DNA of 64,000 bases from Adiantum capillus-veneris (GCA_014529385.2 CM043943.1:159422247-159486246); one strand, 5' to 3'; shown: positions 30,657 to 43,982, counted from the first letter of the stretch. The notes: a model not told the origin generated them from the sequence alone. A program made the numbers and translations.

Positions 30657-33240
30657 CACGCGTGCACGCACACATACCCAAACGCTCACCTTCAATGCAT
30701 GGATTTTAGCTTCTCCATTGCCTTCTATAAGCCCATGAGAATAATTGTTTAACAAAGATTCTATTGCAAAAAATAATAAACCTTACGAAGAGATGTACTT
30801 AACAACATAGCTTCATAGAGGTCAAAATGAAATCCCTAGGTTACATGATCCTAACAACCAAGTTGAAGAAGAAGATCGCTGCACTTTGATACAAATGTCA
30901 CTAAATATGGAGGATAGATTACCACCATTACTCATAGATAATCAAAATAACATGTTCTTAGATTCAAGTCTAACCTAGGCTGAAATCTAGATAGGGAGAG
31001 AATTGCATGCATAAACAACAACTTAAAGACAGTGAGTGAGTGAGAGAAAGAGAGCACATAGGATCAAGCGTAAAAATTGTGGACCCCCCCCCCCCCCCCC
31101 CCACCGAGACTTTTTTAGTTATACGTTAGAACTTTGATATAATTATCATAGTTCATATTGCCAATGAGGTGTCCTTTTATAATGCCAAAATAATAACCAT
31201 CTTATCCAGTCAATAAGTTGGCCTATTTTGACTAGATTTTAAGACTTACAAAGAGTCATCTTCCTGTTGCCTTGGAGTCTCTTCTTCATCTGTGGAAACA
31301 TTACAACAACATGAAAAATTTTAGAAATGTGTGGATGCTTAAGAGCTATACCTACACATGACACTCATCATGCATGCATGGAGAATATATTGTCCATCAT
31401 CTTCTCCAATTGTTGATGAGAATATTGTTCAAGCCAAGATGTCATTGTAGAATGTTATAGATTGAAACAAAATCTAAGAGCGACACACGAATTTGTAGAG
31501 CTTAAAGGAGTTTTCCATAGTTTCTCAATTCTTACAGCTGAGGTGGAGCTTATGGTTGTATTCATGAAGGGTTGTCTTGCAAGTGCAATTTCCTACTTCT
31601 TGATGGAGAGTGCCATTTAAATTCCAAATAGTCTTTCCCCCTTTCTCCCCTACTTTTTTTTTTTTTTGGCTTCTCGTAATAGCCTCCTCTCATATTTACC
31701 AAGCTTTGCCTCATGTTACAATGAACACAAAATCATGCAGACATTTACTTATCAAAGGGGTTTTGATTGGAAATTAGAAAAAGGCCATAAGTTTTACAAG
31801 AAAAAGGGGCCATTTCATTGCCTCACAATATGTGAGTACATGTATTTTTAAATACCACTTGAATGCATGTGATATAGACTATATCGCACCCCTTGAGTTC
31901 ACTATAGGGACTGAATGAGATAAATGTATGGCCATGTTCAGCCACTCACACAACACAAAATGGACATAGCACCAATGCCCATACACTTGCTAAAAATAGT
32001 GTGCTACAACAACCATACTATGAGCATCATATGCATCACCAACTCATCCAGAGTGCTTTGCCTTGGCACTTGGAAAAATGTACTAGTCAAGTCCCTCTTC
32101 ATTGCCCTCCTTAGCAACTGCTCCAAAATCATCTCCCTCCTTGAGGAAATCTGTGAGAGTGTCTACATCATTAGAGAAACCAAGTGATCTTTGCATCAAT
32201 AAAGCTACATGAGGTGATCGTACATTGCGGTGAAAGAAGATGGATTGCCCAATTGTCATTCCACTCTCTCATAAAGTAATTTGTCTATTGTGCATGTATG
32301 CAAACATCACAAAATTAGGAATGGTGTCTAGTGAATATGGTTAGATCTCACGTCATTGTGCTCTCGATGCTATGCAATTGTGTGTGCAAAATACAATGTG
32401 ACAAATACTAGCTGATGAGGTCAATATCCTAGCTCTCCACACACCAAAAGAACCTCGTTAGAGCTCATCGACCTATTGAGGATGAGTAATTTGCCATGTG
32501 CCATGAGAACCATTCCATAGCGTGTTTAGCATCTCTGAAGTACTCTTTGTCATGTTGTAGCAGATATCAACAAAGAGCGCACTTCACACAAATGCATGCA
32601 CCATAATGTTCTCCCTTCTTATGTGTAGACTCAAAGAAGCTCCAAATGCAAGGGCTCTCACTGTTATGGTGCCATTGATAAAGCCAATTAAATTGATGTG
32701 TGCTTTTGAACTGTGTACCAAAGTCGTTTGACCAAATATAGTGAAGAAAAGATCATGCTAGTCGAAACAATGATGTACAAATTGAACACTATGGAAGCTC
32801 ACTAATCTAAAAATGGTACTTACGTATGATGACATGAGAAGCTAGCCACCCCTTCAAATGACTTGTTTGCATGATGGTATGATATGTGTACCATTATTGC
32901 TAGCTACAAGAATGATAAAGCTAGACAAACAACATGAAATGTGCTAAAATAGTCACACAACATGCGAAGAAGAAACGATTCATTGAACCACAAGCTTTTG
33001 TACCTACTCTTACAAGTAGTAGTAAAATTGGATATCCTGTTGTGAGTCAAAGGTGTATTTCTTTGTGAAATCAACAAAAGAGACCACAATGCCAATGGGA
33101 AAGGAGGCAAGGCATGCATAAAATTGTCAATCGCCACTTCCTTTGGAGTTGACGTTTAAAGTGAGCTTTGGAGTGAGATTTTTTCAGATATTGCTCAACT
33201 GACAAAATCTAGAAAAAAAGCTTGCAAAGCTCGCTCCAAA
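30657..33240. other. Unassigned 2.6 kb
   Basis: AT-rich sequence with only short open frames. A pure C run lies at about 31083-31102 and a T run at about 31653-31667. I found no transposon motif, tRNA or coding block in either strand. Confidence 0.5.
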
Positions 33241-33254
33241 AAGAGTTTTTGGAG

Positions 33255-33456
<202 letters not shown>

Positions 33457-33645
33457 TGAAGTTGTTAATATGTCATCCCAAAACAATGCTTGAATTGAGC
33501 ATACATGCACATGTAGCAATGCCTCTGAGCGCACATGCCCACATGCATCCAATGTACAAGTTGGTGAGTGTATGGTCCTCGCAAATGAGCCCATGGCCAT
33601 TGGTGCCAAAAGCCTCTCCTCACTGCATAAATATAGACAAACCTT

Positions 33646-34556
33646 ATTTTGAATACACAGCCACATATGGCATGAGCACATATTCGAGCCAAAGTTCGTC
33701 GTCTCTCTCCTCAACCTCGCTGACAAGCTTCACAAGTTTTCCAATCTAATCTTTGAGTAGCAGATTATCGCTAGTCATATTTCATAATGAGGGCATGTGG
33801 CTCTCCACCCAAAAAGAACTTATAGATTGTCTTGAAAGATACACCTCACCCAAGGACTAGCAAAAGCTACCCATACAAAAAGGCTCTTCTTGCGATGGAT
33901 TGCTACCCAAAAGTCTCCAGCTTCATTTGCTTGAACATTGTTCGGAGGCCCTGACAAATGTACAAAAGTCTCTAGTGTTCCATATTTTTTATCCTTTAGC
34001 TAGTATTGAGATAACCTCCAAGTGGTTGTTTCCACAACGACAAAAAAGGATTCATCCTTGCGCAAGTGCATTTGGGAATTGGATCCCTTTATACAGGACC
34101 GTAGGCCACTGACAAATGTCTGTTTGGACGTGTGTACAAATGCGATGGCAAAAGTTCATTGTCTTGTAACGTAATAGTTGATCGCTATCATCACCTGGGA
34201 AATGGAGCTCCCTCAGCTTCTCCAACCACAAGCTTTGCCTCACCACCATTTTGCCCTACCAATTGAAATCCATGTATGCATCAACAATATATAGTTATCA
34301 TGTTGCATGTTTCATGAATGGAATGCCCAAGGGCCAGCCACATTTATGTTCCCTGGTTAGGTTAATTGCAGGTGGGGATTGGGCCTTACATGCCTCAGTC
34401 CCATTTTGGTAAAACGTGGCAAACGAAGCCCATCCGATAGTAGGGACATCCCAATGCTTGATGCGACCATCAACAATCCTAGTATAACGACCTCCACCTT
34501 TGGAGTCAAAATCCAAGCTCTCAAGACCCATGACATCATAGAGGAAGCACACGCAT
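33646..34556 (-). pseudogene. Strictosidine-synthase-like (SSL / adipocyte plasma membrane-associated protein-like) pseudogene
   Basis: Collinear minus-strand blocks match the six-bladed propeller family of plant strictosidine-synthase-like proteins: GLESLDFDSKGGG and DGRI (about 34530-34460), CGWPLGIPF (about 34340), LYIVDAY (about 34285), GGEAKLVVGEAEGAPFP (about 34250-34200), GDDSDQLLRYK, IQFPNAL, NEAGDFWVAIHRKKS (about 33930-33890), then LVSEVEERDDELW and VLMPYVAVYS ending at a stop near 33646. The blocks lie in different frames. The segment with the usual NDLD...YFTDSS motif is missing between APFP and GDDSD, and the N-terminal part upstream of GLES is absent or in another exon. No intron is needed to join the blocks, so a processed copy is possible. 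This is the only host-gene-like sequence I recognise here. Confidence 0.8.
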
Positions 34557-34744
34557 GAAGCCTACTGCAGTTAATTGTGATGGTCTTGGGGGAAAGGAAG
34601 GCTGCTGAGGCGAGGGATAGGTGGATTAATCACCTTGGTTTAAAGCTTGGCAGCTTTGCAAGAGGACTAAGCTTGAAAAGGTTCATTGCTATTAGAACTC
34701 TAAGGGCCACTACGAGGATTACTAAAAGATGAATATCCATAGCT

Positions 34745-34815
<71 letters not shown>

Positions 34816-34878
34816 ATGTATGTCTACACATAACTTCGTGAGTTGGGGCTTGGACGTCCTTGCAACTCATGAAAGGTG

Positions 34879-34963
<85 letters not shown>
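34745..34963. repeat. Two long (CT)n tracts
   Basis: Near-perfect CT runs lie at about 34749-34811 and 34881-34963, separated by about 69 bases of unique sequence. Confidence 0.97.
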
Positions 34964-34967
<4 letters not shown>

Positions 34968-35202
34968 CATCAAAATATGTCACCACCACCTGTGAATGCT
35001 CTAGTCGTGCACTAAAAAAAAATTCATGCTCTACATGCATGTCCTCAGACCTTGCGTGCACAACAAGAAAAATGCTACACTTCTCATCAGCAAAGTGTAC
35101 TTGCCTAGACTGTGAATGTCTGCATGGCAATGGGCTCACAGAGACTATGGCGTCTTTGACACCAAGAACATAGAGAAGAGTCAAATGAGCACCATGATGG
35201 CC

Positions 35203-35620
35203 TCACCCTATCATAATCAAACCTCTCCTCATCAAGTAAGACTCATTAGTCAATTGAACATGACACCCATGATCTTTGAGCTGTGAGATAGAGATCAAAC
35301 TCCTAGGAGCATCAGGCACGTAATGAACATCATGGAGCACAAGCATACTCCCACTGGTGAAGTGCAAATGAATATCACCCATACCAAACACCATCAAGTT
35401 TGAGAGTAGTGCTAAACCACTCCATGCGAGGAGTAACATGGCGCAAAGCACTTCTGTCTAGCTTCCAATTGTGAGACAAAGTCCACGCATGTTTAGGTTA
35501 ACATGCAAAAGTAAGAGTGTCTACCACACTCGTACTCTTAGCAACACAATGGATTCCTTCGCTATCTCCAATGCCTAAAATAATGTCTCCTCATATGCCT
35601 TGGTCTGCCACAATGCCAGC
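35203..35620 (-). pseudogene. Copia-F gag knuckle and protease (decayed)
   Basis: CWHCGRPRHMRRHY is a C-x2-C-x4-H-x4-C knuckle with the last Cys changed to Tyr. Downstream, LDRSALRHVTPRMEWFSTT corresponds to the LDSGASxHxTP active-site block, with Ser and Gly both lost. GIGDIHLHFTSG-like and LHDVHYVPDAPRSLISISQL blocks close the protease. Stops and frame changes are present. Confidence 0.78.
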
Positions 35621-37503
35621 AAACCACATGTCTATACCTATAAGATCTGCCTAATACACCAACATGTGTATCCAATGAACAATTGTCGATATGAGATGTC
35701 ATAACCGAGCACAAAATGAGTCTATAGATCAGCCCATTCACAGTGTAAATGCATTGTCCACAACAGCATAATCACTCAACATAATGCCAAAGAAAACCAG
35801 CTGATCAAACACCTGCCATCAAAACTATGGCAAAGATCGCATAAAGCGCATAACCCTCTGTCAAAACCAAGAACCAATCATGCATAAATTGTGACCATAT
35901 GCAATGAGAGCACAAGCGAAATGACCATCCGCATAGGCAAAAGCCAAAACTTGGCTAAAATAGCTCTCTAGCGCTTGTCACAAAATGCATAAAACCTAGC
36001 GAAAAATCAGCAGAGCTGCCTTTGTAAGTGGAAAAAATGTCACCAAAAAAGGAGGAAATAAACAATGTCAAAACACTATGGCACGCTACCAAACACAATG
36101 GAAAATGATTTGGAATCCCTTGACAAGAATTAATGAGCATAAAGCTCCCACAATGTCAATCCATGAGATGTACATGTTGCACAAGACATTGCAAACCTGT
36201 GAGCTAATCGCCAAGCTCACCTAGTGTGGTATTGAGGCATACACACACTAATCTCCCACCTTCAAAGAATACTGCAAGAAAGCTTTGAGTGCAACCTGTA
36301 ATCATGACCTAGATTGCATCAAATCATGCGCATGAAATTGTTGGGAAAAGTTTGCCAAAATTTTGGCAATAAAATGGCTATCAAACCCAAATAACCAACA
36401 AGCTGCCAATCTCAAACATGAGAAGTAAATGGCATCATATCCGCACTCAATATGCATCAAAGCTCTATGAAATGTGTCCTGCAAATGCTCACAAGGAGAT
36501 CAACATATGACCATACATGTCATCAAGTATGCAAGGACAAAAAATTGTGTGCCTGGCTGAGACGAACATGTCTCGAGCCTAAGATTAAAGACAATCTCCC
36601 ACCTGAGAGAAAACTTGCCACCAATACCACTCTCACATCCAAGAGCAAACCATGTGCAAAATGCTCGACGATAACAAACAAAATTTGGCAGCAAAAATAG
36701 ACTAAAGAGAACCCTGCTGAGATGAGGAGATGAGAGACTATCACTTGCTTGCAAAAACACATGTGAAATTCTCAAATCCGAGCAAACAACCCTCTCAAAG
36801 ATCCAAAGATGCATACATGGGAGCAAATCTGTTCATCCTACTGCTAACTCGTGCATGCAAAGAAATTGCAAAAAAACCTGTACCTACAGAATAGTGACCT
36901 CAATCGGCATGTGATATGTGTGTGGTGCTACATGATTTTGATCTCCTACTAGAACACTGTGTGTGTCTGTGTGTGCGCGCCACCTATAGATCCCGACTCT
37001 TGCACACAACACAACTCCCTTTGCTTTGCTCGTGAGCTTGCAAGTCGACTAGAGGTGTTGCTCACTTACTGCCCCGAATGTTGGATAACCAAGTCCCTGC
37101 TTGGTTTGCAACTTGCTTGAGCTGTAAATGCCCAATAATTTGTGCCACTCTATGGGCCCTTGACCAACGCTATAGTAAGCTTTTATTTCCTTGCTCTTTT
37201 GATTCAAGTTGGATTCTCTACTGCACACCCTTAGCTCAGCTCCTAGCTGTTTGATTTTCTATTCTGCAAATCTGAGTTGTTTTGCACACTTGACAAAGCT
37301 CCCTTGTTTGATCTTGCTTGATTTTGAGCTGCTCTTCAATTACAATGTTCAACAAGCCTGCTCAATGCCCTTCGATAAGCTCTTCTCGATTTCGTACTTT
37401 GCATGGTCCACTCTCCACACCAAATCACCGCTCACTTGAAAATCCCCCTCTTGCACTCTTGCTTGCACACATGGGATGGGAGGGGCCGATGCTGGGCTCC
37501 TGA
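35621..37503 (-). other. Copia-F leader and unrecognised gag region
   Basis: This is about 1.9 kb between PBS and knuckle. I could not align minus-strand frames with copia gag, and none is longer than about 110 codons. It may be a diverged gag with a long leader. Confidence 0.4.
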
Positions 37504-37515
37504 GCTCTTATACCA
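37504..37515 (-). other. Copia-F primer-binding site
   Basis: The minus strand reads TGGTATAAGAGC, one base from the initiator-Met-tRNA site, and lies two bases from the presumed LTR end TTTGACA. Confidence 0.78.
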
Positions 37516-37517
37516 CT

Positions 37518-37918
37518 TGTCAAATCGATGCCGATGATTGGGGAGTGGGAAAAGCACGTGAGAGAGTGGGGAAGGAAAGAGATGCACACGAGATATTGGT
37601 GGAGCTTCACTCTTTGGAAATAGAGTGAGTGAGACCCTTATTCATATGTATATAAAGAATAATTTATGAGTACTCATGTGGGTGATTGGACATGGTGAGT
37701 GGCCAGACCTTTGTAGGAGCATGAGCCTTTACACCAATAGCCGCCTAATGAGATGCTTGCCCACTTGTCCATTAGGGTCAGAATGGTGGCAAGCTAGAGT
37801 CGTGCTGGCTTTGTTGAGACAAGTAGAGTAGAATTAAATGGAGAGGCTCAAAGATGAAGACCCTTGAGGATGACAAAAAGTCCATACAATAGGCAAAACC
37901 CTCTTTAAAACATCAACA
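37518..37918 (-). repeat. Copia-F 5' LTR (outer limit uncertain)
   Basis: The inner end is fixed by the PBS. A TATA-like CTTTATATAC lies on the minus strand near 37655, upstream of the presumed transcript start. No second copy was found in the window to define the outer end. Confidence 0.5.
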
Positions 37919-40630
37919 CTAGTAGGTCGTACATGAGATGCTTGAATATTGACGAAATCTATGTAAACTTGACTATTTGCATGCACTACATCATCAAATC
38001 TACTCATTGTGTATGGATGTGCCATTGCTGAGACTGGGATGGCTACGTCCCTGTAGAAGAGGATGAATCTCAAGAGACTCAAAGAGAGAAAAGTCAAATG
38101 AGGAGGAAGAAAAAAGTGAAAATTTTGGTGGAATACAAAACCACATTGACCCATTATACCTCTTGGAGAGATTACTTAGGCAACTTCAAAAGTCAAGACT
38201 AGTAGGAGAAAACCAAGATTATACAATAGCTACCAATTCAAAGGTCAAATCCCATTGATTTGGATCATCAAGCTCCTAGAGGCAAAGCTCAAGATCTATA
38301 GACAACCTAAAAGGATGGCGACAAAGGCATACACAATCTTGGTGGACCAAGACTAGAGCTAGAATTGGTTAACAAACCAGAAGGGCCTACTAAAAGGATG
38401 GGGACAAAGGCATACACAATCTTGGTGGACCAATACTAGAGCTAGAATTGGTTGACAAACTAGAAGGGTCTGACAACCGAACTTGGTTGGCTTGCTTGAT
38501 GGATGGCATCCCTTAGCTTGACTACTTTCTGGATGGGAGTACTCTTAACATGTAGGGCTCTCGACTCTCCACACATTAGCCCAACACCTAATACATTGTT
38601 TATTTTATATTGGGATAGTTAACTCCATACCCATCATCTTAAGAGAAATCTCAGATTGATTCTAGTCCTAGTGGTTGTGCTAAATGTTCACTTTCAACAC
38701 ATTCATCGTGCAGTATCTAGCCTCGACAACCCCTTTGTATTAAAGTCATTGTACATGGTTTGTAGTAGCTGAGTACCCTTGCAACCAATGCATTTGTACT
38801 TGATCCAATGCAATGTACTAAGATGGGTTTGTTTTCACATTTTATCGTTGTTTCACATCACGCACTAAGCATTGTGTGAAAAATTATCTACTACACTGGC
38901 TCTTATTTAAGCATGCCTTATGGCACCAAAAATTCTCGTTTTCAAGGCTTATTATGCCAACTTGCAACAATTAGTCTACTTGAGGATCTAGTAGGTTGAC
39001 TAGTATGAAAACTAATATGGGGGAAGTTACTTTAGTTTTACTTAATCAATGCTCTAATAGATCATGCTAAGTTGTAATAATTTGTCTACTTGATGTCAAG
39101 AAAATTGACTAGTATTTGAATCGGTATGGGGGCAAACTAGCTTGGGGTTAAGTACTTTCTCATGGAAAAGCTCAAGTGTTTGTCTAGTAGGGCTAAGTAG
39201 TCAAGTCTAGTGGGTTGACAACTTGTTGGTTTAGAAGTTTAACCAAGGTGCAAGCATATGTTGACTGTCAAGTTGGACTACTATAAGCGTAAGCTAGTCA
39301 AGGCTTATAACTACCTGAGCTAGCCTAGAATGAATAACTACATGAGATAGTCTAGATTGAATAATATATGTGTGAGCTACTCTAGACCAAGCTAAAGTGG
39401 TCTAGGACTACGAGAGCCGAGAAAAATATCCAAACAATTGATATGATGAATACAAGGCACCCTAGAGAGTGAGTGTGTCCCCTCCAGTATTCACTAAGGT
39501 TGACCATAGATGGAAACAACCTTTTTAACTTGCTTAAATTCCTCCATGTTCACTACCTCCTTACCTATAATATATGTTCTATATGGACATCTTGCTACCC
39601 CCCCCCCCCCCCCCCCCACAAGTTTGGCACAATCACTCCTTTTCCATTCAAAACCATAACAAAAATGGGTGATGACCTAACCAATATTTCAATAAGGACC
39701 AACAAGTTTCTAACCTTCAAGGCTCTCAGTTAAGAATATAGACAATCTTGTGATACTATTTGTTTCTCTATGCCAAGGTAATGGTCTCAACTATAAGGAT
39801 TCTTATCTAGTGCTCTTCCCGTTGATAAACCACTTTTGGTATGTACAAAGTAGTGCATATATGGATGGTCATATGTACAAAAGTATATAAACACGTGAAT
39901 TTGGGAGCTTGCAAAGTGGTTTCAAGTTTTAAAAAAGATGCAGAGTGTACACATTGTGAATAATCAGGTTCGCGTGCCAACAGTAGGGCTTGTGTACATG
40001 CCTGGATAGGGTATCGGGGCCTTGGATATGGTTCTTGGTGGCCTCTTTGGCTCTAGAGAATGTGTTTGAGATTTCTAGAATGTAAATAATTCAAACGACA
40101 AGTGCTCGCACTCTCATCCCACTAGAGAAGTTTGGGACATGCACTATTTACGATGCCCGATCTGCGGTGATGCATGCACCGCCCTAGAAGTGGTCAAAAA
40201 TGGAATGTTGCGATGTACAAAAGTGATTAGGGTATGGAGGATCAAGCGTACAAAGTTTGGTGAATTTTGGAGTCCATTGGGGGTTTTTTCCGCGAAAAAT
40301 GCCCGCCAGGGGTCAAAACTTGCCAAAATTGGGTAAAAAGGGATCAAAAAATGACCAAGAATGGTACGAAAAGGCTTCAATTTGCCACATCACTCATGGT
40401 CCATGAGTGTTCCATCTGAGGGAGTGTTTTTGAAACTAATTCTTGGCACTTTCACCTCTATGTGTGTGGGAGGAAGCAGGGATCCACAGGTGGTCTACTG
40501 CAATCCCGTTGTGTTCGCGTCCTGTTTTCGAGTGTGCGGAGGAGTGAATGAGAGATTTGTCTCTTCAAATTTGCACTTGGAAGAGTCTATGGAAGTTTTG
40601 AGGTTTCCATGGATGTGTGTGTACAAGTAA
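37919..40630. other. Unassigned 2.7 kb with an 83-bp tandem duplication
   Basis: Only short open frames are present. It holds the duplication at 38309-38474, a degenerate region rich in CTAGT/ACTAG words (about 38980-39420) and a pure C run at about 39599-39617. The part after about 39990 may be the 5' portion of the Gypsy-C LTR, but only 40634-41042 has a second copy here to prove it. Confidence 0.5.
38309..38474. repeat. 83-bp tandem duplication
   Basis: Two copies starting AAGGATGGCGACAAAGG (38311) and AAGGATGGGGACAAAGG (38394) differ at only a few bases. Confidence 0.95.
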
Positions 40631-40633
40631 TTG

Positions 40634-41042
40634 AGGGGAGAAGGTGCGGCTTTCTGCAAGACTATGTGACCCTGTATGGTGCCATTAGGGTTGGCACTAC
40701 TCCAAAGAGTCCAACAGAGTGGAGTTTGGTGAAGACTTTGAAATGGTTTGAGAGAGGCATTTTGTGGCTGTATTTTTTAAGTTTTTGATGGTTTTTCTTG
40801 TATATTTGGATCACCATCATGTGTGATTTCAAGTGTTGATCAACTCGACTCGCCTTGTAGGTCTGCGGGCAGGCAAGGGCTTGTAGGTTGAGGCATTTGA
40901 GGTTTTGAATTGAGCTTGTGGGTAGTATTTTTATTGAGCTCTTGAGTGGTGGTCTGTGTGGGTTGAAATTTAAGTGAATTCCTTGTGTGGTGTTGAGTTG
41001 TCTGGGTGTGTGAGTGTGCGCACGGTGTCTTTTGCTCCATCA
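40634..41042 (+). repeat. Gypsy-C LTR, 3' part
   Basis: It ends GCTCCATCA and is followed by TACTTTGGTGATCCTACTGG, a probable primer site (41046-41063), and a gag ORF. An inverted copy lies at 47168-47572 and stops exactly at the same terminal CA/TG, which supports the LTR end. Confidence 0.75.
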
Positions 41043-41217
41043 TACTTTGGTGATCCTACTGGGGAGCAGAAATTTGCCGGTTGTGCACCTAGGTGAAGCG
41101 GTTTTGCTGTGAAGTTTGAGATTTATTGAAGAAAAGTGGTGGTTTGGTTAAGGTTGGTTAAGGTTCAAGACTTCAACTTTTGTGGAGTTACTCACGCGAG
41201 GGAGCGACTTGTAAGGG

Positions 41218-41985
41218 ATGGCGTATAGTCGGCCAATGTTCACAAGGAAGGAGGATGTGAAGGACTGGTTAGCGGACTTTGAGTGGCATATGCTTGGTAT
41301 GCACATTGTGAATGATGAAGAAAAGCTTCATGTATTTCCTCTTACACTCAAAGGAGAAGCTCGTGAGTGGTTTGAAGGTTTCAAGGAAGACAAAAAGCAA
41401 ACATGGAGCAGGTGAAGCAGACAATTTTTTGACAGGCTTGGAAAGAAGCTAACCGCAACAGAAGCAACAACAAAATTGAGAGGTTTGCAGCAAGATGTTC
41501 ATGCTAACTTTAGAAAAATTTTGCAACACTTCAAAGGACTTTGGGTGCAATTAGAGGCGGCATCCCAAGTACCTCCAAGGGATTTCTTTAAAGTGCGTCA
41601 GTTTATGGATTGTCTCCATTCAAGTGTAAGGGAGAAGGTCGATCAAGAGGAGCCTGCTACATTTGAAAGAGCTGTGGAAATTTTCGAGGCCAAGAGCAAG
41701 AAGATAAAGAGAAGGTGGGAGCAAGGCATGACACACGTTGAGCCAGTTGTGGTGCAACCAATGGTCCTTGTGGCAACAGATGAAGGTCCACATCCCGTTA
41801 CGGCATGGGTTTTGCATGATCTTGCCATCTAGTTGCAAGAATTAAGAAATAATATAATGAATAGCAACCAAAGAGAAGAGTGGCTAGCTGGGAGAGGTAG
41901 GGGACGAAGGCTACAAGGCAGATGCTACAATTGTGATGAAGAGGGTCACTCTGCCTTGAAGATCCTACAATTGACAATCAAGGCA
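41218..41985 (+). pseudogene. Gypsy-C gag (truncated)
   Basis: The ATG at 41218 opens MAYSRPMFTRKEDVKDWL; a retrotransposon gag domain follows (LTLKGEAREWFEGF, FKVRQFMDCLHSSVREKV). One frame holds two stops (TGA 41413-41415, TAG 41830-41832). The knuckle begins CYNCDEEGH near 41927 but is cut off. The sequence changes at about 41990 into the opposite-strand gag of another family. Confidence 0.85.
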
Positions 41986-41989
41986 GATG

Positions 41990-43578
41990 CTATACCTTTC
42001 CCCAAGCATGGCATAGAGGAGATCCTTTGTGATGAGTTTGGTGAGTCTCCTCCTCTTGGATTTCAACCAAGCAAGCTCTAGGAGGATCTTGACGGTTGTT
42101 CTTTTGGGGACAAGTGTGGTACGCATGCCCTTGTTCGCCGCACTTGAAACACCAGTTATCCTTGCGATAACGCCCAAGCTCTTCAGGAGAGAGTTTGTTC
42201 TTACCTTTGTAAACTCCCTTCTCTTTAGCTTTGTTGGAGTTGCCCTTAGGAGACTTTTGGACATTGTCCTTCCCCTTAGGCTCATTGGAACCCTTGTTTT
42301 CCGCGGGCTTATTATTTCTTTTAGCCCCCGTTTGAAAATTGATTCGTGAGGCCACCATAGTATGGTGTATTACCGCCGATATGGTACGTGGCCTTTGGGA
42401 GTTGACATACTCCGCCATTTCTTCGGTTAAGCCCGCACAAAATTGTTGCTTTTGCTCTCCAAAATCCAACTTTTTAAAGACAGTGGCTTTGAGTTGTAGG
42501 TCCCAAAACTTGTCTACATATTTGTGGATGGATTCATTGGGAGAGAGCTTTAAGCTTCGCCATTCGGTGAGTACTTTGTCTTTGGCATCGGTGACCAAAA
42601 ACTGCTTCATAATGGAAGCTCTTAAAGCTTTCCATGTTTGTGGAGCTTCACCGTTGGCTCGTAGGCTATACCACCATTGCCTGGCGGACTTTTGAAAGTG
42701 CATATCTACATGGCGTAGCTTAGAGGAATCCGTGAAGCCCTCATCTCCAAACGCCGCATCAAATTGCTGGATAAAGGCCAAGACTTTGTCTGTAGCACCA
42801 AAGGTACCATCATAGGTAAGGAAAGAGATGCTCTTCCCTCCTTCTTTGAATTTCTTCAGCTTGGATGACCTCTTCCATGCGGCATAGGATTTCCTATGGC
42901 CTCTTCTTTTTGATGGTTCAAAGGTTGCACCATCACTTTCTTCAGAAGGTGGAGAAGAGGGTGACCACTTTCTCGCCTTTTTCTTGTCTTGATCTTCGTT
43001 GTCTTCACCATCACTTTCATAAGAGGAAGAGGATGAAGAAGATGGAGAAGAGGGTGTCCTCTTTCTCGCCTTTTTCTTCTCTTGCTTTTTATCATCCTCT
43101 TTGAATTATGGCGTGGAGAAGAGTGTGATGGTCTTCTCCGCTTTGGTGGTGATGGAGAGCGTTTAGCCCGCCGTCTTCGTGGAGCCATCTCCGCCGAGGT
43201 GGCGGGAGACTCACTTCTTTCTTTTTCCTTCGATGGAGGCTCTTGAGTTCTCCTTTGGGAAGGAGATGCATCATCAAGAAGTAAATTCTTGAGCCCTTCG
43301 TAGGGATTCTCTTCTTCTTCCCGAATCGGAGAGAGACCTCTTTTGGGAGTCTCACAAGGAGGCTTCCTAGGTGTTCTCTCGTCATGGTGATGAGCTTGGA
43401 GAATCCCATGAGCACGGAGCTGCCGTTGCACTTCACTTTGGAGAGATGGATTGCCCATGGCTTGTTGAAGCTTAGAAACAAGATAGTTAACAAGCATTGA
43501 AGCATCATTAATAGCTTGCTCATGAGCAAAATCAAAGTTATCAACATTAATCTCACTCTCTTTACTATTGTCATCCAT
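41990..43578 (-). pseudogene. Gypsy-B gag (minus strand)
   Basis: The N-terminal part from 43578 (MDDNSKESEINVDNFDF) has a helical segment, then Arg/Ser/Lys-rich repeats. A frameshift near 43100 moves to the frame that carries SYAAWKRSSKLKKFKEGG-type sequence, VLAFIQQFDAAFG, the gag core (WWYSLRANGEAPQTWKAL, YVDKFWDLQLKATVF) and the intact knuckle CFKCGEQGHAYHTC. It breaks at about 41993 after HAWGKV, where the plus-strand copy at 48180 continues into the protease. One indel separates it from an open gag. Confidence 0.88.
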
Positions 43579-43982
43579 TCTAACAACTTTTAGGTGTAAA
43601 CTTTTTAGGTGTACTTTGGCACTTCAAGCCCTAGTTGCTACTCCTCTTTACCCCTTTAGAAAAAGCACTCAAGCTACTGTACCCGCGGCTCGAATACCAT
43701 TAATTGCAAGGAATAGAAGAGAGGGTCTTTCGACACCAAAACAGCACCGGCTCCTGTCAAGCTTCTAATAGCTTAATAGTGGTTAAGCCATAGGCAAGCC
43801 CCGTAGGACTCCACTATTAAGACCATAGCTCTCGACGGTGATTCCCCGTTAACTGCACAAAGGCAAGCGCACTGCAAGGTTGAAAAATCCCTATTCTACT
43901 TACTCACAAGCAATTAATAATACCAACCATTTATAGCTAGCTTGAGGACCTCCCTTCTTGAGCAAGAAAAGAGAAACCTTGT

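Larger units (their letters stand above)
35190..37918 (-). mobile_element. Copia-F remnant (minus strand)
   Basis: Read on the minus strand: an LTR-like block ending TTTGACA at 37518, a PBS, about 1.9 kb with no clear gag, a gag knuckle near 35610-35570, a protease near 35510-35200, then loss of similarity. No 3' LTR and no integrase or RT were found, so this is a 5' fragment. The outer LTR limit near 37918 (ending CATCAACA on the plus strand) is a guess. Confidence 0.65.

Noticed and set aside
34963-35184. Minus frame with LYVLGVKDAIVSVSPL resembling a copia protease-integrase linker
   Set aside because: Similarity is limited to one short block and the rest of the frame does not fit; it may be a further Copia-F scrap but is not enough to call.
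36500-36826. 108-codon minus-strand frame in the Copia-F leader
   Set aside because: No gag or other domain recognised; overlapping frames on both strands are of similar length.
40139-40336. 65-codon frame with a CPICGDAC motif resembling a zinc ribbon
   Set aside because: The two Cys pairs are not continued by a full domain, and the stretch lies in the probable Gypsy-C LTR region; likely chance.
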